Assembly (NCBI RefSeq): GCF_037126465.1
Contig: NC_088201.1
Coordinates: 86,332,273 to 86,396,272, forward strand
Source of the DNA: Ornithodoros turicata
Taxonomy: Eukaryota; Arthropoda; Arachnida; Ixodida; Argasidae
DNA: 64,000 nucleotides
Reading direction: 5' to 3'
In this document: positions 40,291 to 52,069 of the stretch, in pieces
Numbering within the stretch: the first letter of the stretch is position 1
Layout: the number at the start of each line of letters is the position of its first letter
Position numbers and translations under genes: made by a program
The notes under the pieces: model-generated
What the model was told of the DNA's origin: nothing
What the model saw: the letters and a program-made list of their open reading frames with translations, nothing else
Databases searched by the model: none

Positions 40291-42400
40291 CATGTAGTTA
40301 TAAGAGTGGTTTAAACCACCTCACAGAAGTTACAGATGCTGTTCATCAACTTTATTTTGAGATGGACAGAGAGTTTCATTGCCTCGGGCGGTACTCTACC
40401 CCATAGCTGCTTGTGGTGTGAGGAAGGAAATAATGTCCCATGAAGTCCAAAATTGCCAAAAGAGCTTCGAGAGCAGGCATTCGTGGGCTCGATTTAGCTA
40501 TAGGCCAAGAAATTTTAGAGAGAGGGGCAGGAGTTCAGATTATTGAGATCTCAAAATGGCAGTTTCGAAAGCTCAGTAGTGTGGGCAATGACAAAGAATA
40601 TACTATGGACCTTCTACAGCACTGCAGTGACAGCACCTGAGAGAGTCAACTTGCCTCATGTGGTAATGACACTGAGCTGTAAATGCCCCATTGAGTCACA
40701 GTGCACCACACTGGCGAGAAGTGTTTTGTGGCATCCAGAAACCAAGCTCTGGGCCAACATTCCTCAGTATAGACGGGACAAAAACGTCAGTTGTCCATTG
40801 ACAGGAACACTATTTAAACAATCCATTGATATGTTGGTGAACGAGATCTGCTTTCTACATGACCAGTAACATTCCTTTGCTATCTTTCACTGTGCACTTT
40901 GCACTTTCCTTTGCTATCTTTCAATTTAATTAAACACATCCCTCATGTGACGGCGTTCCCGGCACAGTTTTACCTTGCTAAACCACTTTTCGCGGCTCTT
41001 ATCAAACATAACATTAGCGGTTCTTCGTAGGCCGAGGCCGAGGAAAGCAAGAGACGTTTCCATGATGTTTACGTGATTACCGTCGTGACAAATGGTCGAC
41101 ACAGCAGTTTTGCGGTACGTTTTATATGTTGCCCATCGTGGACATTTTTCGCTACCAGATTGCCTGTCCAAAACAGCTACGACTGCATCAATGTCACTTC
41201 ACCAATGAATTCCTTCATAAGTTCCACGCGCGTGTTAGCACACCAAGTCGTTACACGTCTGAAAAATACCTGACGAAATCGGCAGAAGAAACATATGCTT
41301 TATTAAAGCTTGCAGTGATTATCCTTTTTATTCAGCACATCATGCAACACCATACAGCTCCGCCGTTACTCCATTTTCTCTAATAGCCTCGTCCCCAATG
41401 GTAGCCGAACGGCCGAACCTCTGAAGCGTTGTTTTCCTAGTATTCATACGCGTAGTTATTTACGCCTCTAACTTAATTAAATTAATGAATAATTGAGAGA
41501 TACATGCTGAATACGACACAGAATTGCATAAAGACTCGTTATTCTGGAGTGTGACCTTCTTAAACACTGATTTTCTCACGGAAAACCATGCTTAACACTG
41601 GACTGCGTATACCCATTGTGATTTATTTTGACAGCTTGAATTTGAAAGGATTGGAATTTGAAGGGTGGATTTCTTAGCGTGGATTTCAAAAGTTTCATTA
41701 TTAAGAGTGGGTAACAGGGTACACCCCTCTGTTGCAACCCGGATGGCCTTGTACAAATAGACGAGATTACTGATGTGGTCGAAATAAAGTGCACGCTTCG
41801 CTGCAAGGACAGTGTGATTGTGGACTACGAAGAAGAGGTGTCCAATGTAAACTACTTGAAGTTTGCAGATGGACAGCTACTCTGCACTCTCTCAAGAGTG
41901 CCCGTCTTTTATGGTTTAACTGTGCACAAGTACCTATGATTTCATAATCGGACTCCGCAGATTCAGAATCTGCACAATGGCGCCAAGCAAGTTGTTGCAA
42001 AACGCGAAGTAGAAAATGTCAGTCAATGAAACGCACAAAATCCTGGGTATTCTATGCAAACATAAAATTAGAAAAAAGTTTCGCTAAATCTAAAAGAAAC
42101 GAAACGTGCAATGCAGCGACACTGGACGTTTCGTAAAGTCAGCTACACCTACGTGCTTGCAGGCGTTACGTGAAGTCGACTTGCAGAATGGCGATGCCTA
42201 CCAAAAGAGTACCATAAAAACGATGTTAAACAAATATATGTTTTACTCTTATCTAGGGATTCTTACGGAAATCTCCATAGATTTTAATAAATCATCTCCA
42301 TAATTTTCCTCCGACGGTTGTGGCAACACTGCTCATCGTGACGTGTCGTGGTACCACTGGAGCATGCGCAGTAGGATCCGGTGGATGCGTTCATAGGGAG
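40291..42400. other. Unassigned sequence
   Basis: Open frames at 40440-40640, 40543-40869 (+) and 40926-41171 (-) show no motif I recognise. The last has a C/H-bearing end (LCRERRHMRDVFN) and might be a decayed exon. No repeat boundaries recognised. Confidence 0.3.
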
Positions 42401-42603
42401 CGGAAATCTCCATGATGTCAGCTTCCGCGCGATGGTCGCATCGTCTGGTTTTCGCCAACATACCGAGGAGATATTGAATGGTTGGTCGCCCTAATTCACA
42501 TCCATATTCGCGGGGCATCCAATGCCATATGCTTGCCAGTGACGGGACGGCCAGCTTTTGATGGCACGAAGCAATCAGACGGCCGGTATGGAAAGACGGC
42601 GGG

Positions 42604-42786
42604 GTGCCGTGGACTGCTCGTGTTCGTGGCGAACATTTCCATGCTTGCGATTACGAAGCGGACGCTCAATCTCATCAACGTACTGGATACCTAGCTCAGT
42701 GTCGTTTGAAACAAGGTGCAGTGCCATCACAATACCTGTCCAGAGCGGGGAAAGAACATCCAACTAAACGGCGCAGAAGTGTGAGT
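42604..42786 (+). pseudogene. Second half of a THAP-like domain
   Basis: The frame contains RVRGEHFHACDYE and, 20 residues on, CRLKQGAVPSQYL. The THAP domain ends with a C-x2-H-F block followed by a basic LK.GAVP (AVPTxF box) motif, which fits well, although the first cysteine of C-x2-H is arginine here. The frame runs into a plausible splice donor (GTGTGAGT at about 42780). The N-terminal C2 half is not readable in one frame upstream. It is probably a decayed THAP exon of host or transposon origin. Confidence 0.35.
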
Positions 42787-42829
42787 ACTTTTCGTTATTG
42801 GGGCTAACGAGCCAGTCTCACAGTCCATG

Positions 42830-44195
42830 TGGCCCAAATGCTTATCACATATTTCACGGTTCATGATACATAAAGCGCTCGGTAGGATATCAATACGTTA
42901 TGGTCTCCCTGTACTCCACGGCATGTCCCGGACCTCGGTCTCCAAACTTCGTAGTATCTTGGCACGCAGCCTACCCGAGCATACCTGCAGGACACCTTCC
43001 TACCAAGAACTGTGATCTATACAGATGGTTCCAGTACAGAACACAGATCTGCAAGTGTCACAGAGTACCTCATCTACCGCTGTTGAACTACATGGTATGT
43101 TCAAAGCACTATGCCACATCAAAAAAACTCACCCGAAAACTGGGCTCATCTGCACAGATTCGAAGTCCTCCCTAGCAGCATCATCAAAAGACGTGATCTG
43201 AATTATCTGGTGTACAAAATCCTGACCTCCCTCAGCGTTGCCATACTATCATTTCGCAGTGTACCACGGCAGTCGATACCAGGGAATGAGGCAGAAGAGA
43301 AAACAGCGAAGGAAGCTCTAAGCAACACCAAGTTCAGCGTCATACCATTCCCGAAAGCCGACCCCAAAGTCTGTCTAAGGAAAGCGGCAATCCAAAAATC
43401 CAGAGCACTCTGGAAGGCATCCCTACGACCTACTGATTATCTCTCTTTTGTCGACCTCAAGTTGACAGCTATGCCCTAGAAGCCTGGAGAGACCACTGCA
43501 AACAGCCATGCACAGAATCCGCCTAGGTCACTTCTTACTCACGGACAACACTCTACAGAATGAAGCTCATATCAACATCGTTATGCCGCCCCTGCAACAC
43601 TCCGAAAGACAAACTTCACATAATCATGCTGTGTCCATTCACAAAGCTCACAGAGAACGACTTCAGGCTGTGCTTGACAAGCTTGATTCACGACCTTTCA
43701 GCTTCTGCAAACTATTTCCTTACTGGCGCTGCAAACAGCAGCAAGTGGAAATAAGGAAAGCCATATGCGCATTCTTAAAAGACGGCGGTACATTCTCTCG
43801 CTGATGTAAAAATCACAGACTGAAGGAAACAGTAACGTTCACGTCAGAGCGTCGCACGTTTGAAGGCACTTTTACGCAATTACGCAGAAGCTTAAAAGAA
43901 ATAGAACTGCAGGTGCCCACCAGGGAGCCCACATAGCTCCAGATATCATGTAGTTCGAAGAAGATGAGAAGATGACTCCCGTCGGTCCAGTCGTCTGAGT
44001 CCTGTGAGGACAGCGCTGGATGTGTAGTCTACATATTACCAGTGTACACACCATCAAACTTGTATGCTAGCAGCAGGATGCATTCCTTTGACAGAAACAC
44101 ATACTCGAACGCTCTGCCGGTTCCTGTTCGTGCCATATGGACCATAGAAGAAGCTGTGGTTATTACTGTTATTACTTATCATTATTACCTATTAG
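42830..44195 (+). pseudogene. I-like LINE ORF2 C-terminus with RNase H, plus 3' tail
   Basis: The reading, across shifts, includes IYTDGSSTEHRSAS (about 43015-43060; RNase H first Asp), VPRQSIPGNEAEEKTAKEAL (about 43259-43320; end of RNase H, GNEA box) and MHRIRLGHFLLTD followed by CRPCNTPKDKLHIIMLCP (about 43508-43660; the post-RNase H cysteine motif). An RNase H after RT is typical of the I group. A TTA-rich 3' tail (about 44160-44195) fits the TAA-type tails of I elements. RT is missing. It could belong to the same family as the ORF1/ORF2 remnants at 134-985. Confidence 0.65.
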
Positions 44196-44214
44196 TGGCA
44201 TAGTTTCGTAACAA

Positions 44215-44252
44215 TGGTGGACCGCGACGCGACGGAGCGCGCGGTCCACCCC
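44215..44252. repeat. GC-rich hairpin
   Basis: GGTGGACCGCG and its complement are separated by about 15 bases. The following 230 bp (to about 44480) have smaller inverted words and look like a short interspersed repeat of unknown class. Confidence 0.4.
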
Positions 44253-44783
44253 ATGCAAACCCGATAGTTGACTGTGGGAAAGCGAATGCCAACCTGGCCT
44301 ACTTGGGGGCCAAGCCCCGTGCCAACGCCCAAAAGGGATTCCCACTCTCGGTCAGAGTAATACCTCTGTCAGACGGGCACACGTATGGCATTAAGAAAAG
44401 GCCGTGGCTGAAATACGGCCTTAAACCCTGGGAGGCTGCCAGACGGTATCCCTGAAGGGGTTTTACCGATGATGTCTACAACTATGAATGCTGATGAACA
44501 GATCCGCACGAGCGTTGAACGAGGTTTAGTGATATCACATTTGTTCTTGTCATAGGTATGCAGAAACAATGTTTGGTTGGAACTTTGCTAATTTGAAAAA
44601 TACAGCAACAAACGAGATTTGCTTTGAAGCGCTTTTGATGTTTTATTAAGCGGCGTCTTGACACATTCTGGCCACCGCGTCTCTCGGCGTCGTCTGCTTT
44701 CGATCGGGCAGGCATTTTGCGATTTGCGCGCGTTTCCTTTGCTGCGTATCCTCCGTCAGATATGCGTACACATTTTACTGACA

Positions 44784-46103
44784 ATGGAAGAAATTGACGT
44801 CAATGCACTTGTCACGGTAATCGCCGGTCATGTATCTGGGACTAACGCAGCAGCTGCTGCTCTTGAAGTAGAAATACGCGATGTGACAGACGAAGCGGAA
44901 ATACTAGAGGCTCAGCTGCACGCCAACAATCTGCTCGTTGCTTCTATCGTAGCGTCCAACGCATCTATGACAGTCCAGCGAGAGACATGGATGTATGTGA
45001 GAAACGAGAGGTGGTTTGAGGAAACCCTCCCACGTCTTGGCGAAACAAGGTTCCGCGAGAACTTTCGTGTCTTATCTCGCACATTCCGTTTCATTGTCGA
45101 CGTTTGCCGACACGACATGGAAAGGGAAGAGACAAACATGAAACGACCTATCCCCGTGGACATAAGGGTCGCTATGGCACCTCTACCGTCTTTGTTCCAA
45201 CGCCGAGGACAGGACGGTAGCCAACTTGTTTGCTGTGGGACGGTCCACCTTCAATGAGGTCTACCGTGAGTTTTGCACCGTCGTGGTCGCCCGTATCGAA
45301 GAACAGTTCTTAAAAATGATTAAGGCTTCTGAAATGAAGCAGTACATACTGGACTTCGAAGCAGTATGTGGTTTTCCCCAGGGTGTCGGCGCCCTTGATG
45401 GATACCACTTTGCAGTGTCACCTCCCAAAGAGCATGCTGGTGATTATTATAACTACAAGGGCTGGTGAGTCCCCATTTTCGCTGTTCTTCTCAGAATTCA
45501 CATCTTCTTGTACGGCCACCAGTATGTCAATGTACTACCATGGCGTACATTCATGTAATATTTATTGGTGGAAGCCTAAGCTATCTTGCGTACGGTTTCA
45601 GGTACAGTGTGGTGCTTTTGGCCCTGGTGGACCACAGGCACCAGTTCCGTTACATCACTATTGGGTCACCTGGGTGCTGTCATGATGCGTATGTATTCAC
45701 CCGATCAAGTTGAAGAGTTCATCAAGAGTTCGCTAATACAGGGCCCGCTATTTGCTCATCCTACAAAACTGATCAGTGGTACAGCAGTTCCACCCCTTAT
45801 ACTCTCCGACCAAGCTGAGCAAGTCCTTGGTGAAACCTTTCCCTCACAACGCACCACTCACACCGGCACAGAGCCACCTTCAACTACGATCTTTCACGGT
45901 CGAGGATAGTCGTTGAGAACGCTTTTGGCAGATTGAAAGCCCGCTTCCGATACGTGATGAAAAGGACGGAATGCGACACAGGAAACGTCAATGTCATCAT
46001 ACGCGCTTGCTGCATATGGCATAACATGTGCAAACATTTCAGCGATCTTGCAGAGCCAACGTGGATCGCAGAAGCGACATCCATCGATCAGGCACGGGGT
46101 TAG
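44784..46103 (+). pseudogene. PIF/Harbinger transposase with one intron, frameshifted
   Basis: ATG at 44784 starts MEEIDVNALVTVIAGH. The middle reads RWFEETLPRLGETRFRENFR, and after a one-base shift at about 45177-45183 LCSNAEDRTVANLFAVGRST. Exon 1 ends in GALDGYHFAVSPPKEHAGDY plus YNYKGW. A 137-bp GT-AG intron (45465-45601) splices W to YSVVLLALVDHRHQFRY. The nuclease has D (ALDGYH), D (SPGCCHDAY) and E (VVENAFGRLKARFRY), so the DDE triad is readable. A stop follows FTRSS at 45711-45713, and further shifts restore LIQGPLFAHPTKLISG and, near 45879, FNYDLSRSRIVVENAFGRL. It ends at TAG 46101. At least three frame breaks make it a pseudogene. The transposase would cut and join element ends with help of a Myb-like protein. 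Confidence 0.85.
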
Positions 46104-46304
46104 CCAGAGCACCTCACCTCCGCATGCACAAGCAGCGGTACCAGAGTGCGCGAGGCACTTGTCTCTTATTTTCAAAATTGGTAATCGATTTTAAGCTCCG
46201 TTTCATTTCTAATAATTACCTGTTTCATATGCCCTGAATTAAGCATTGGTTTTCCTACTTTTTATTCATAAATACCTAAGGCGTTTGAAAATCTCTGCAC
46301 AGTT

Positions 46305-46570
46305 TCAATTTTCTGACATGCGCTCCAAGTATCTAACTAATCTCTCCTGCATTCTATTGCTTTGCTCCATAGGCTGCACTTGTCTTGTGCGTAGCTCCAG
46401 TTCCTTGTTAAGAACCTCGAGAAGGCTTTCACGAAGCCTCTCATTCTCATTTAGTAGCGTTTCTATAAAAAAAACTGTTTTTGTTGTGGCCTCCCTCTTC
46501 CTACGTACGCTATCCTGCACACAGCGCCGTTGCGCTCCTTCTGGTAAGACTGAGGGGGACCTTTCTTCCT
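46305..46570 (-). CDS. Probable last exon of the Harbinger partner (Myb-like) protein
   Basis: On the minus strand the frame reads ...RREATTKTVFF, then IETLLNENERLRESLLEVL and NKELELRTRQVQ, a coiled-coil-like charged end, and stops at 46305. An acceptor-like CTTATAG lies at about 46585, before CAGTCACACGC. In PIF/Harbinger elements a second gene for a Myb/SANT protein with such a C-terminal coiled coil lies next to the transposase, often in the opposite direction. The SANT part was not found, so this rests on position and composition. Confidence 0.4.
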
Positions 46571-46585
46571 CAGCGTGTGACTGCT

Positions 46586-47353
46586 ATAAGGTAAGGAGTT
46601 GATTAAAGCAACAGTAACTAATACTCCGTGTATTGAAATCACGATCATTTCGTCTTACTGCCAACAACTATTGATATACCTCAGCGTTATGCAATGCCTG
46701 TTGCGCCTGCTTTAACATTCTCGGGATTGAACCGCTGACGTTTAGGTACAAGAAAGACACTAGCAATGAAATTAAAAGCACATTCTTTTTAAAATAAAAG
46801 TGCTGCACTATTGCTTAAGTACATGCGAGGTGTATAACAAAAGGAACCCTCATCGTGACGTAATCCTAACTGACCACAGCAACACTGTCCACATCACCAC
46901 ATCGCTTATCAGAAAAGATATGCACGCCCTTGTAATGTTGCTGCTAGCTGCGTCCAGTGCATACTTCAAAGCTTACATTCTGCGACAGGTCGTTATCATG
47001 TGCGTCACCCCTATTGGCAGCTGGGTCGGGTTCTTCAAAACAAAGTGAAACAACACTGCCCTCATGGCCTCCGGCTATCATACTGTTAAAAATCTGGAAT
47101 AGAAGAGAATTGTTCATCTTTCTACAGCGATACAGCTTATGGGGCGATACGTAACAGAGACCTTAGTGTCTCATTGCAGAACTGTGCACCCAGTACCGGT
47201 ACACAATCACTATGCAAATGATTTGTGAGCTCTTAAGTAGTGATAGATATAGCACTTGTTAACAATGGGCCGCTCAGGTTACATGCGACACGCACACGCA
47301 CGATAAGATATATCAGAAAACAATGGAAATCATGTATCGATAGTGTGAACAAT
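46586..47353. other. Unassigned sequence with a short 87-bp repeat
   Basis: No gene recognised. AACAATGGG words at about 47262 and 47349 mark a partly duplicated unit of about 87 bp that continues into the 47354 repeat. Confidence 0.35.
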
Positions 47354-47458
47354 GGGTTCCCAGGTTTCAATAACATGCGCCGCCAGGATAAGGTAACGGT
47401 TAACTCAGGTAAACAATGGGAACTCACGCGTCGATAGTGTTTGATAGGCACCTGGTTG

Positions 47459-47572
47459 CACATTTAATGACACTTAATAACACGCAATGACGTTTAATAA
47501 CACGCAATGACATGTAATAACACGCAAATGACATTTAATAACACGCAATAACATCCGATGACATTTAATAGC
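47459..47572 (+). repeat. About 21-bp tandem array (TTTAATAACACGCAATGACA)
   Basis: Five to six imperfect units of ACATTTAATAACACGCAATG with variants. The same array recurs at 52176-52290 in the duplicated copy. Confidence 0.8.
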
Positions 47573-47638
47573 ATTTTCCGATCGGGTTGACGTCACGATC
47601 AGTCCGTCACCTACGCTGGTTGCCGCGTCAGAGCGCCA

Positions 47639-48085
47639 GGTAGGTTTCCGACCATGTGTAGTTTTGGTTTCGGTTTGAAATTCCCACCAAGCGCCCTCTA
47701 GTTTTCAAGCTTTGGCCGTCTGTAGTTTCGGTTTCGTTTGAAAAAACAAATGGATGTCGGGGCCCGCCACCTAGGTTGGTTGCCGCGCTAGAGCGCCAGC
47801 TAGGTTGGTTTCTGACCATGTGTAGTTTTGGTTTCGGTTTGAAATTCCCACCAAGCGCCCCATAATTTTCAAGCTTTGGCCGTCTGTAGTTTCGGTTTCG
47901 GTTTTAACAAAATGGATGTCGGGACCCGACGCCAAGGTTGGTTCCCGTATAGTTTATGACCATGTGTAGTTTTAGTTTCGGTTTGGAATTCCTAGGTTTT
48001 GAATGGTTGCAGAAGCCCCCCCCCCCCTTGTTTCAAGCTTTAGACCGTCTGTAGTTTCGGTTTCGGTTTGAAAAATGCATGGCGC
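47639..48085 (+). repeat. Three tandem units of about 160 bp (GTAGTTTCGGTTTCGG-rich)
   Basis: Units start ACCATGTGTAGTTT at about 47651, 47815 and 47957. Each contains CAAGCTTTGGCCGTCTGTAG (or a close variant) and TTTCGGTTTCGG. They recur at 52352-52800. The function is unknown; the TTTCGG words give a regularly repeated GAAACC on the other strand. Confidence 0.75.
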
Positions 48086-49505
48086 GTGACAGCATGATTT
48101 TTTTTCCCCATGCCACTGTGATAAGTACACCCAAATAATGATGTGTGTCGGAGACCAGACAACAGTGTATATATTCCTTTTTTATTTTACCACATTATTT
48201 TTCTACTCTTTTATTTAACTACCGAAGGACATGTTACAAATTACCAGATTCTTGTTTGGCATCATCCTTGTACAAAAGCAATCTGCAAAACAAAGGAAAA
48301 CGAAACATCCTGTGAATGCTTTTCTCAATCAGAACAAAGTGTGGGACGGCTAAGATCTTGATCGGGTGCCACGCAACAACAACAAGCAGCATTATCAAAG
48401 AGTCGGCTAACGTTTCCATTTTCCGATATGTCTCTCATACTGTGTCGTGCATTTGCGTTGGAGTACGGCCTTTGGACATGCCACACGCTAAAGCAAATAA
48501 CCCGCTGACAATACTCTCAACAATCACTATAAAGTAGAGGTGTTCTATAGACATGCATTTCCAAACTTGTGTTGCTCATTGTGACAACAGCAAGCAACGA
48601 ATCGAGAAACAGCGCATGACCGCGTATTGTGGTTACCAGCTGTGATGGTTTCGAAATAAAAATAACCAAAATGGCATAAGGGCGAGGGGTACACTCACAT
48701 CTTGCATGACGAACTAGCCCTGGGAACGGGACAGAGAGAAGAGGGTCGTCCATGGAGGTTCGTTCACAATCACCGGACTCAGTCTTCGACAGCTAGCTTA
48801 TAAGACCCTTGATTTTTGTTTTATTTCAAGGGAAGGAGGGATCACGTGAATGCATCGTGGACAGCTTCTCCTTTCGCAGGAGCAGCATGTGAAATGCGAT
48901 ACCTCTTGCCGACACGCTCTTCTTTCTTCTTTTTGTATGATAACACAAGCCGCGAAACACTGTGGCGGAGACACCCGTCTGGCTTTTTCCAAGTGCTCTT
49001 TGGGAACGCCAACCACACAAAAACATTATCGTCCTCGCAAGATGTGTTTTCGACTGCTGCACAAAGTAAATAGAGTTATATATGTGACAGTTGAATGAAA
49101 TCGGTGCTTGATAGTGTACGTCAATAAGACGCTGTCGCTTTGTAGCACGTTGCATGATCTCGAAGCGAGTGGAATACTAAAACGGTTTCACTCATTCTTA
49201 CGTGACCGTTAGATTAGTAAAACGAAGGATGTACCTTGAAACGAATGAAAAAAAAAAAAAAAAGGAATCGACTGTATGAAGCGCGGAATACATTTCCTTT
49301 GGAGATTCCCAGATGACTTGATTTCGACGATTATTCGCTAATCGCTAGAACTTCAGACAGCACAATATTCGTCTCAACTTGAAATGGTTCCATAAAATGT
49401 GTCCTCTTGACTGCTGTTAAACTAATTTTAATAGGTCCTTTCGAGCAAGGTATGCTTTCTGATTAGGCGGAGGTATCCAGTTTGGCTCTCACGTTTAACC
49501 ATAAC

Positions 49506-49627
49506 CTAGCCATTGCGCAGCGATACGACGCCAAGAAAGTTGTGTTTTGTCGGCACCGAAGGGGCTCCTGGATCGGACTGCATCTCATTGATTGCCGTAT
49601 AGAAAGCGCAACTGAATGTCAGCGTCA
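49506..49627. other. Short stretch after duplication copy 1
   Basis: No feature recognised. Confidence 0.3.
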
Positions 49628-49875
49628 CACTCTAAAAACTGAACTTCACCGCATAGCACGCTCCGCGCCAACCATTGCCAGGAATGATAGGGTTATCGCT
49701 TCTGATTCGAAGAAAGAGGGGGGCGTACGCCTTTTTGTGTCAATTTGGACACATGATCATTGACACAATAAGGCGTACGCCTCCCTCTCTCCTCGAATCA
49801 GGCGCGATAACACTATCATTCCTTGCAATGGTTGGCGCAGAGCGTGCTATGCGGTGAAATTCAGTTTTTAGAGTG
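49628..49875. mobile_element. Hairpin MITE (CACTCTAAAAACTGAA ends)
   Basis: A 248-bp element folding along nearly its whole length. CACTCTAAAAACTGAAC with CACCGCATAGCACGCTC, GCGCCAACCATTGC and GGCGTACGCC on the left are mirrored on the right, with a loop of about 10-20 bp near ACATGATCATTG. Terminal repeats of about 115 bp are about 90 percent alike. No coding sequence and no clear target duplication. Confidence 0.8.
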
Positions 49876-52069
49876 CAGGAAGCCGGAGTCCTAAAAGACT
49901 TTGGACATACGCCGAAACCGGGAGCTCTCGATAAACCACCTGGCGGCTCATCTCAAGAAACTACTGTACTAATGCGCACGCAGGTCGTTCAGGAGTATGC
50001 AGTGCTTAGAAAAATGGGAAAACGCGCCTCTGAAGTGCAAGGCGCTTGTCGAACACCACCGGCAGGGTTGAGCTGCCCTGCGTATTGGGTGCAAGCTGGA
50101 TTTGGCGAGCCACTCCACCGATCCGCCGAAGAAAACGGAAGGCGCGTCTTGTGATGGCAGCACGGATTAATGGTGACGGCGTGGCAACGACTATTAGAAC
50201 TGCAAGCGGCTGTAGTACAAGGCCACTAACAGGTGAGCCGGAAAAGTGATGGGCAAATCAAGGGTCCTAAGCTGGTCCTAAGGACAGCGCTGGAATGGCT
50301 AAACACGGGGCAATTTCGATATCCCAGTACGACTGATATTTACACTAATAATTTTGATATCCGAACTCACTGGAACGCGGAAGGAGCCTCGCAGGAAGAT
50401 ATGGACGTTCAAAAACAGTCCTTCACTTTTTGATCTCTTCAGTCTAGCCCCTGAAACAGCTTCGTTGTCTTCAAATGCCTTCAAGGCAGGCCCTATGGAA
50501 CACTCCAGCGACAGGATCACACAGACGCCATCCGCGAATTAACGCAAAACAGGTGGAGGGCATCTATTAGGTACAGGCCGGTTTCACGTCAGTTCAGTCA
50601 GGGAGGTCCCATCGACCTCTTGGATTTTCATTATTTTTTTATATTTAGAAGCTCATCGTACATGATGACCAACAGCGGTAAAATGAAGAATTTCTACGGA
50701 ATAGTTTTCGCGCAAAAAACTCCAGAAAATCCGGCCCTGAATTCGAGTGTTTCAGTTTTGCCCTGTTTGCACGCGTATATCTCCCGAGTCTTAAAAGATG
50801 CTGCAGTGAAATTTTTTAATACTTTAGTAGGCCTACAGGCCGGCAGTCCAAGCGCAAATTTTGGCGCGCAGGAGCAACGCTCCATGATATAAAAAATGGC
50901 GAACATGCTCTCTCGTGCGGTTTTGTTGCAATTTCGACGCGTGATTTCTCTGACTGTAGATACTCTTCACTACCCTATTTAGTATCACTTCACTCAACTT
51001 TTAATGCTCTTTCATCTGGTATATATATCGTGCGTGTACCCCCTACAGGTATCTGCTGAGACAGGCAAATGTCAAGGTATATTTCGAAAAAACAAGGATT
51101 TTGAGCGTCCGTTTCTCGAAAAGGCCCCTTTTTATTTCATTTATATTTTGCCAGGACACGGCCCGATCTTAGACCTTTCATCTTACGTAAAAACATCCTG
51201 CTTCAAAAGACATACAGTGGCGATTAGCCCGTTAAAACGCGGCCCTAGTCTGCGTGCGTACTTGTCGGAGCTCGGCTGCCAGTACCGTGGGATGGCGGGC
51301 CTCCTGTCGATGTCGTACAAGAAAGGGGCAACTTTGTGTAATCAAAAGTGGTAGTTTATGTCGATATAATTACAAGTCTGCGAAAAGGCAGTATTTTGCA
51401 GTGACAGCGACAAATGATTTTCACTAATTTTCTATGAAAACGTCAGTCTTCTGCACTCACTGCCCACAGTACTAGCTATAAATGTTTCTCGGCCTAGACT
51501 TTCCGGTGTCTTGCTTTGCCACGCATGCGAACCCTGTATGCCACTTTCATGCGGTATAGGTTTACCCATTGTTTTTTCTTATGCATTGTAAAAGAAGCCA
51601 CGTCCTCAGCCCGTACATGGAGTAAATGGACGCGCGTTAGGTGTTTTGGCAAGCACGTTATCACATCTTGTGACTCTAAGATGACGTCTCGCTCGATTGA
51701 ACGCAAGTTAGGTGTCATGGCATGGTGCTTGATTCCTGTCACACCGATCCTGTGCACCGATCCTGTCACACGCACTTTTGTCGTGGCCTGTTCCTGAACA
51801 GCCATGTCGCGCTCGCAAAAGTAGATTTGGAGAGCTGATAGAGCCTATGCCGATTTTGAAAATGGCTCGCCGCTCCATCTGACACGTAAATCATTAGCTG
51901 CAAGAGGAACATTCTCGTCAAGGCATTCTTCAATAGCTATGGAAGGTAACAGTGACTGTCCTGAATCGTAACAGAAGTTTTCGCTCACCACACCAAAACT
52001 GTGCGTTTCCGTGCCAGCTGTTACCACACATGTAAATATGGAAATCTGTTTTCCACAGTGGCACGCCGT
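49876..52069. other. Unassigned sequence between the two 2.15-kb copies
   Basis: The frames at 51004-51354 (+, 116 codons) and 51494-51805 (-, 103 codons, ATG start, basic) have no recognisable motif. 51735-51775 contains a short direct repeat, CCGATCCTGT. No repeat boundaries were found. If the direct duplication is tandem, this is the intervening sequence. Confidence 0.3.

Larger units (their letters stand above)
47354..49505. repeat. 2.15-kb direct duplication, copy 1
   Basis: Matches 52070-54228 from GGGTTCCCAGGTTTCAATAA to TCACGTTTAACCATAAC, differing by scattered substitutions and a few small indels (C run near 48015, an A run near 49250, a duplicated GTGACAACAGCA in copy 2). Identity is about 99 percent by eye. 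Contents: a 21-bp tandem array, three tandem units of about 160 bp, and about 1.4 kb of non-repetitive sequence with small frames (48143-48361 +, 48517-48753 -, 48826-49155 -) that match nothing I know. Copy 1 ends abruptly at 49505, where copy 2 continues into the palindrome block. Confidence 0.9.

Noticed and set aside
44369..44784. Minus-strand frames before the Harbinger transposase
   Set aside because: No motif; they overlap the 5' region of the transposase pseudogene on the opposite strand.
48143..49155. Small frames inside the 2.15-kb duplication as host genes
   Set aside because: They overlap on both strands, carry no motif, and their conservation between copies only reflects the recent duplication.
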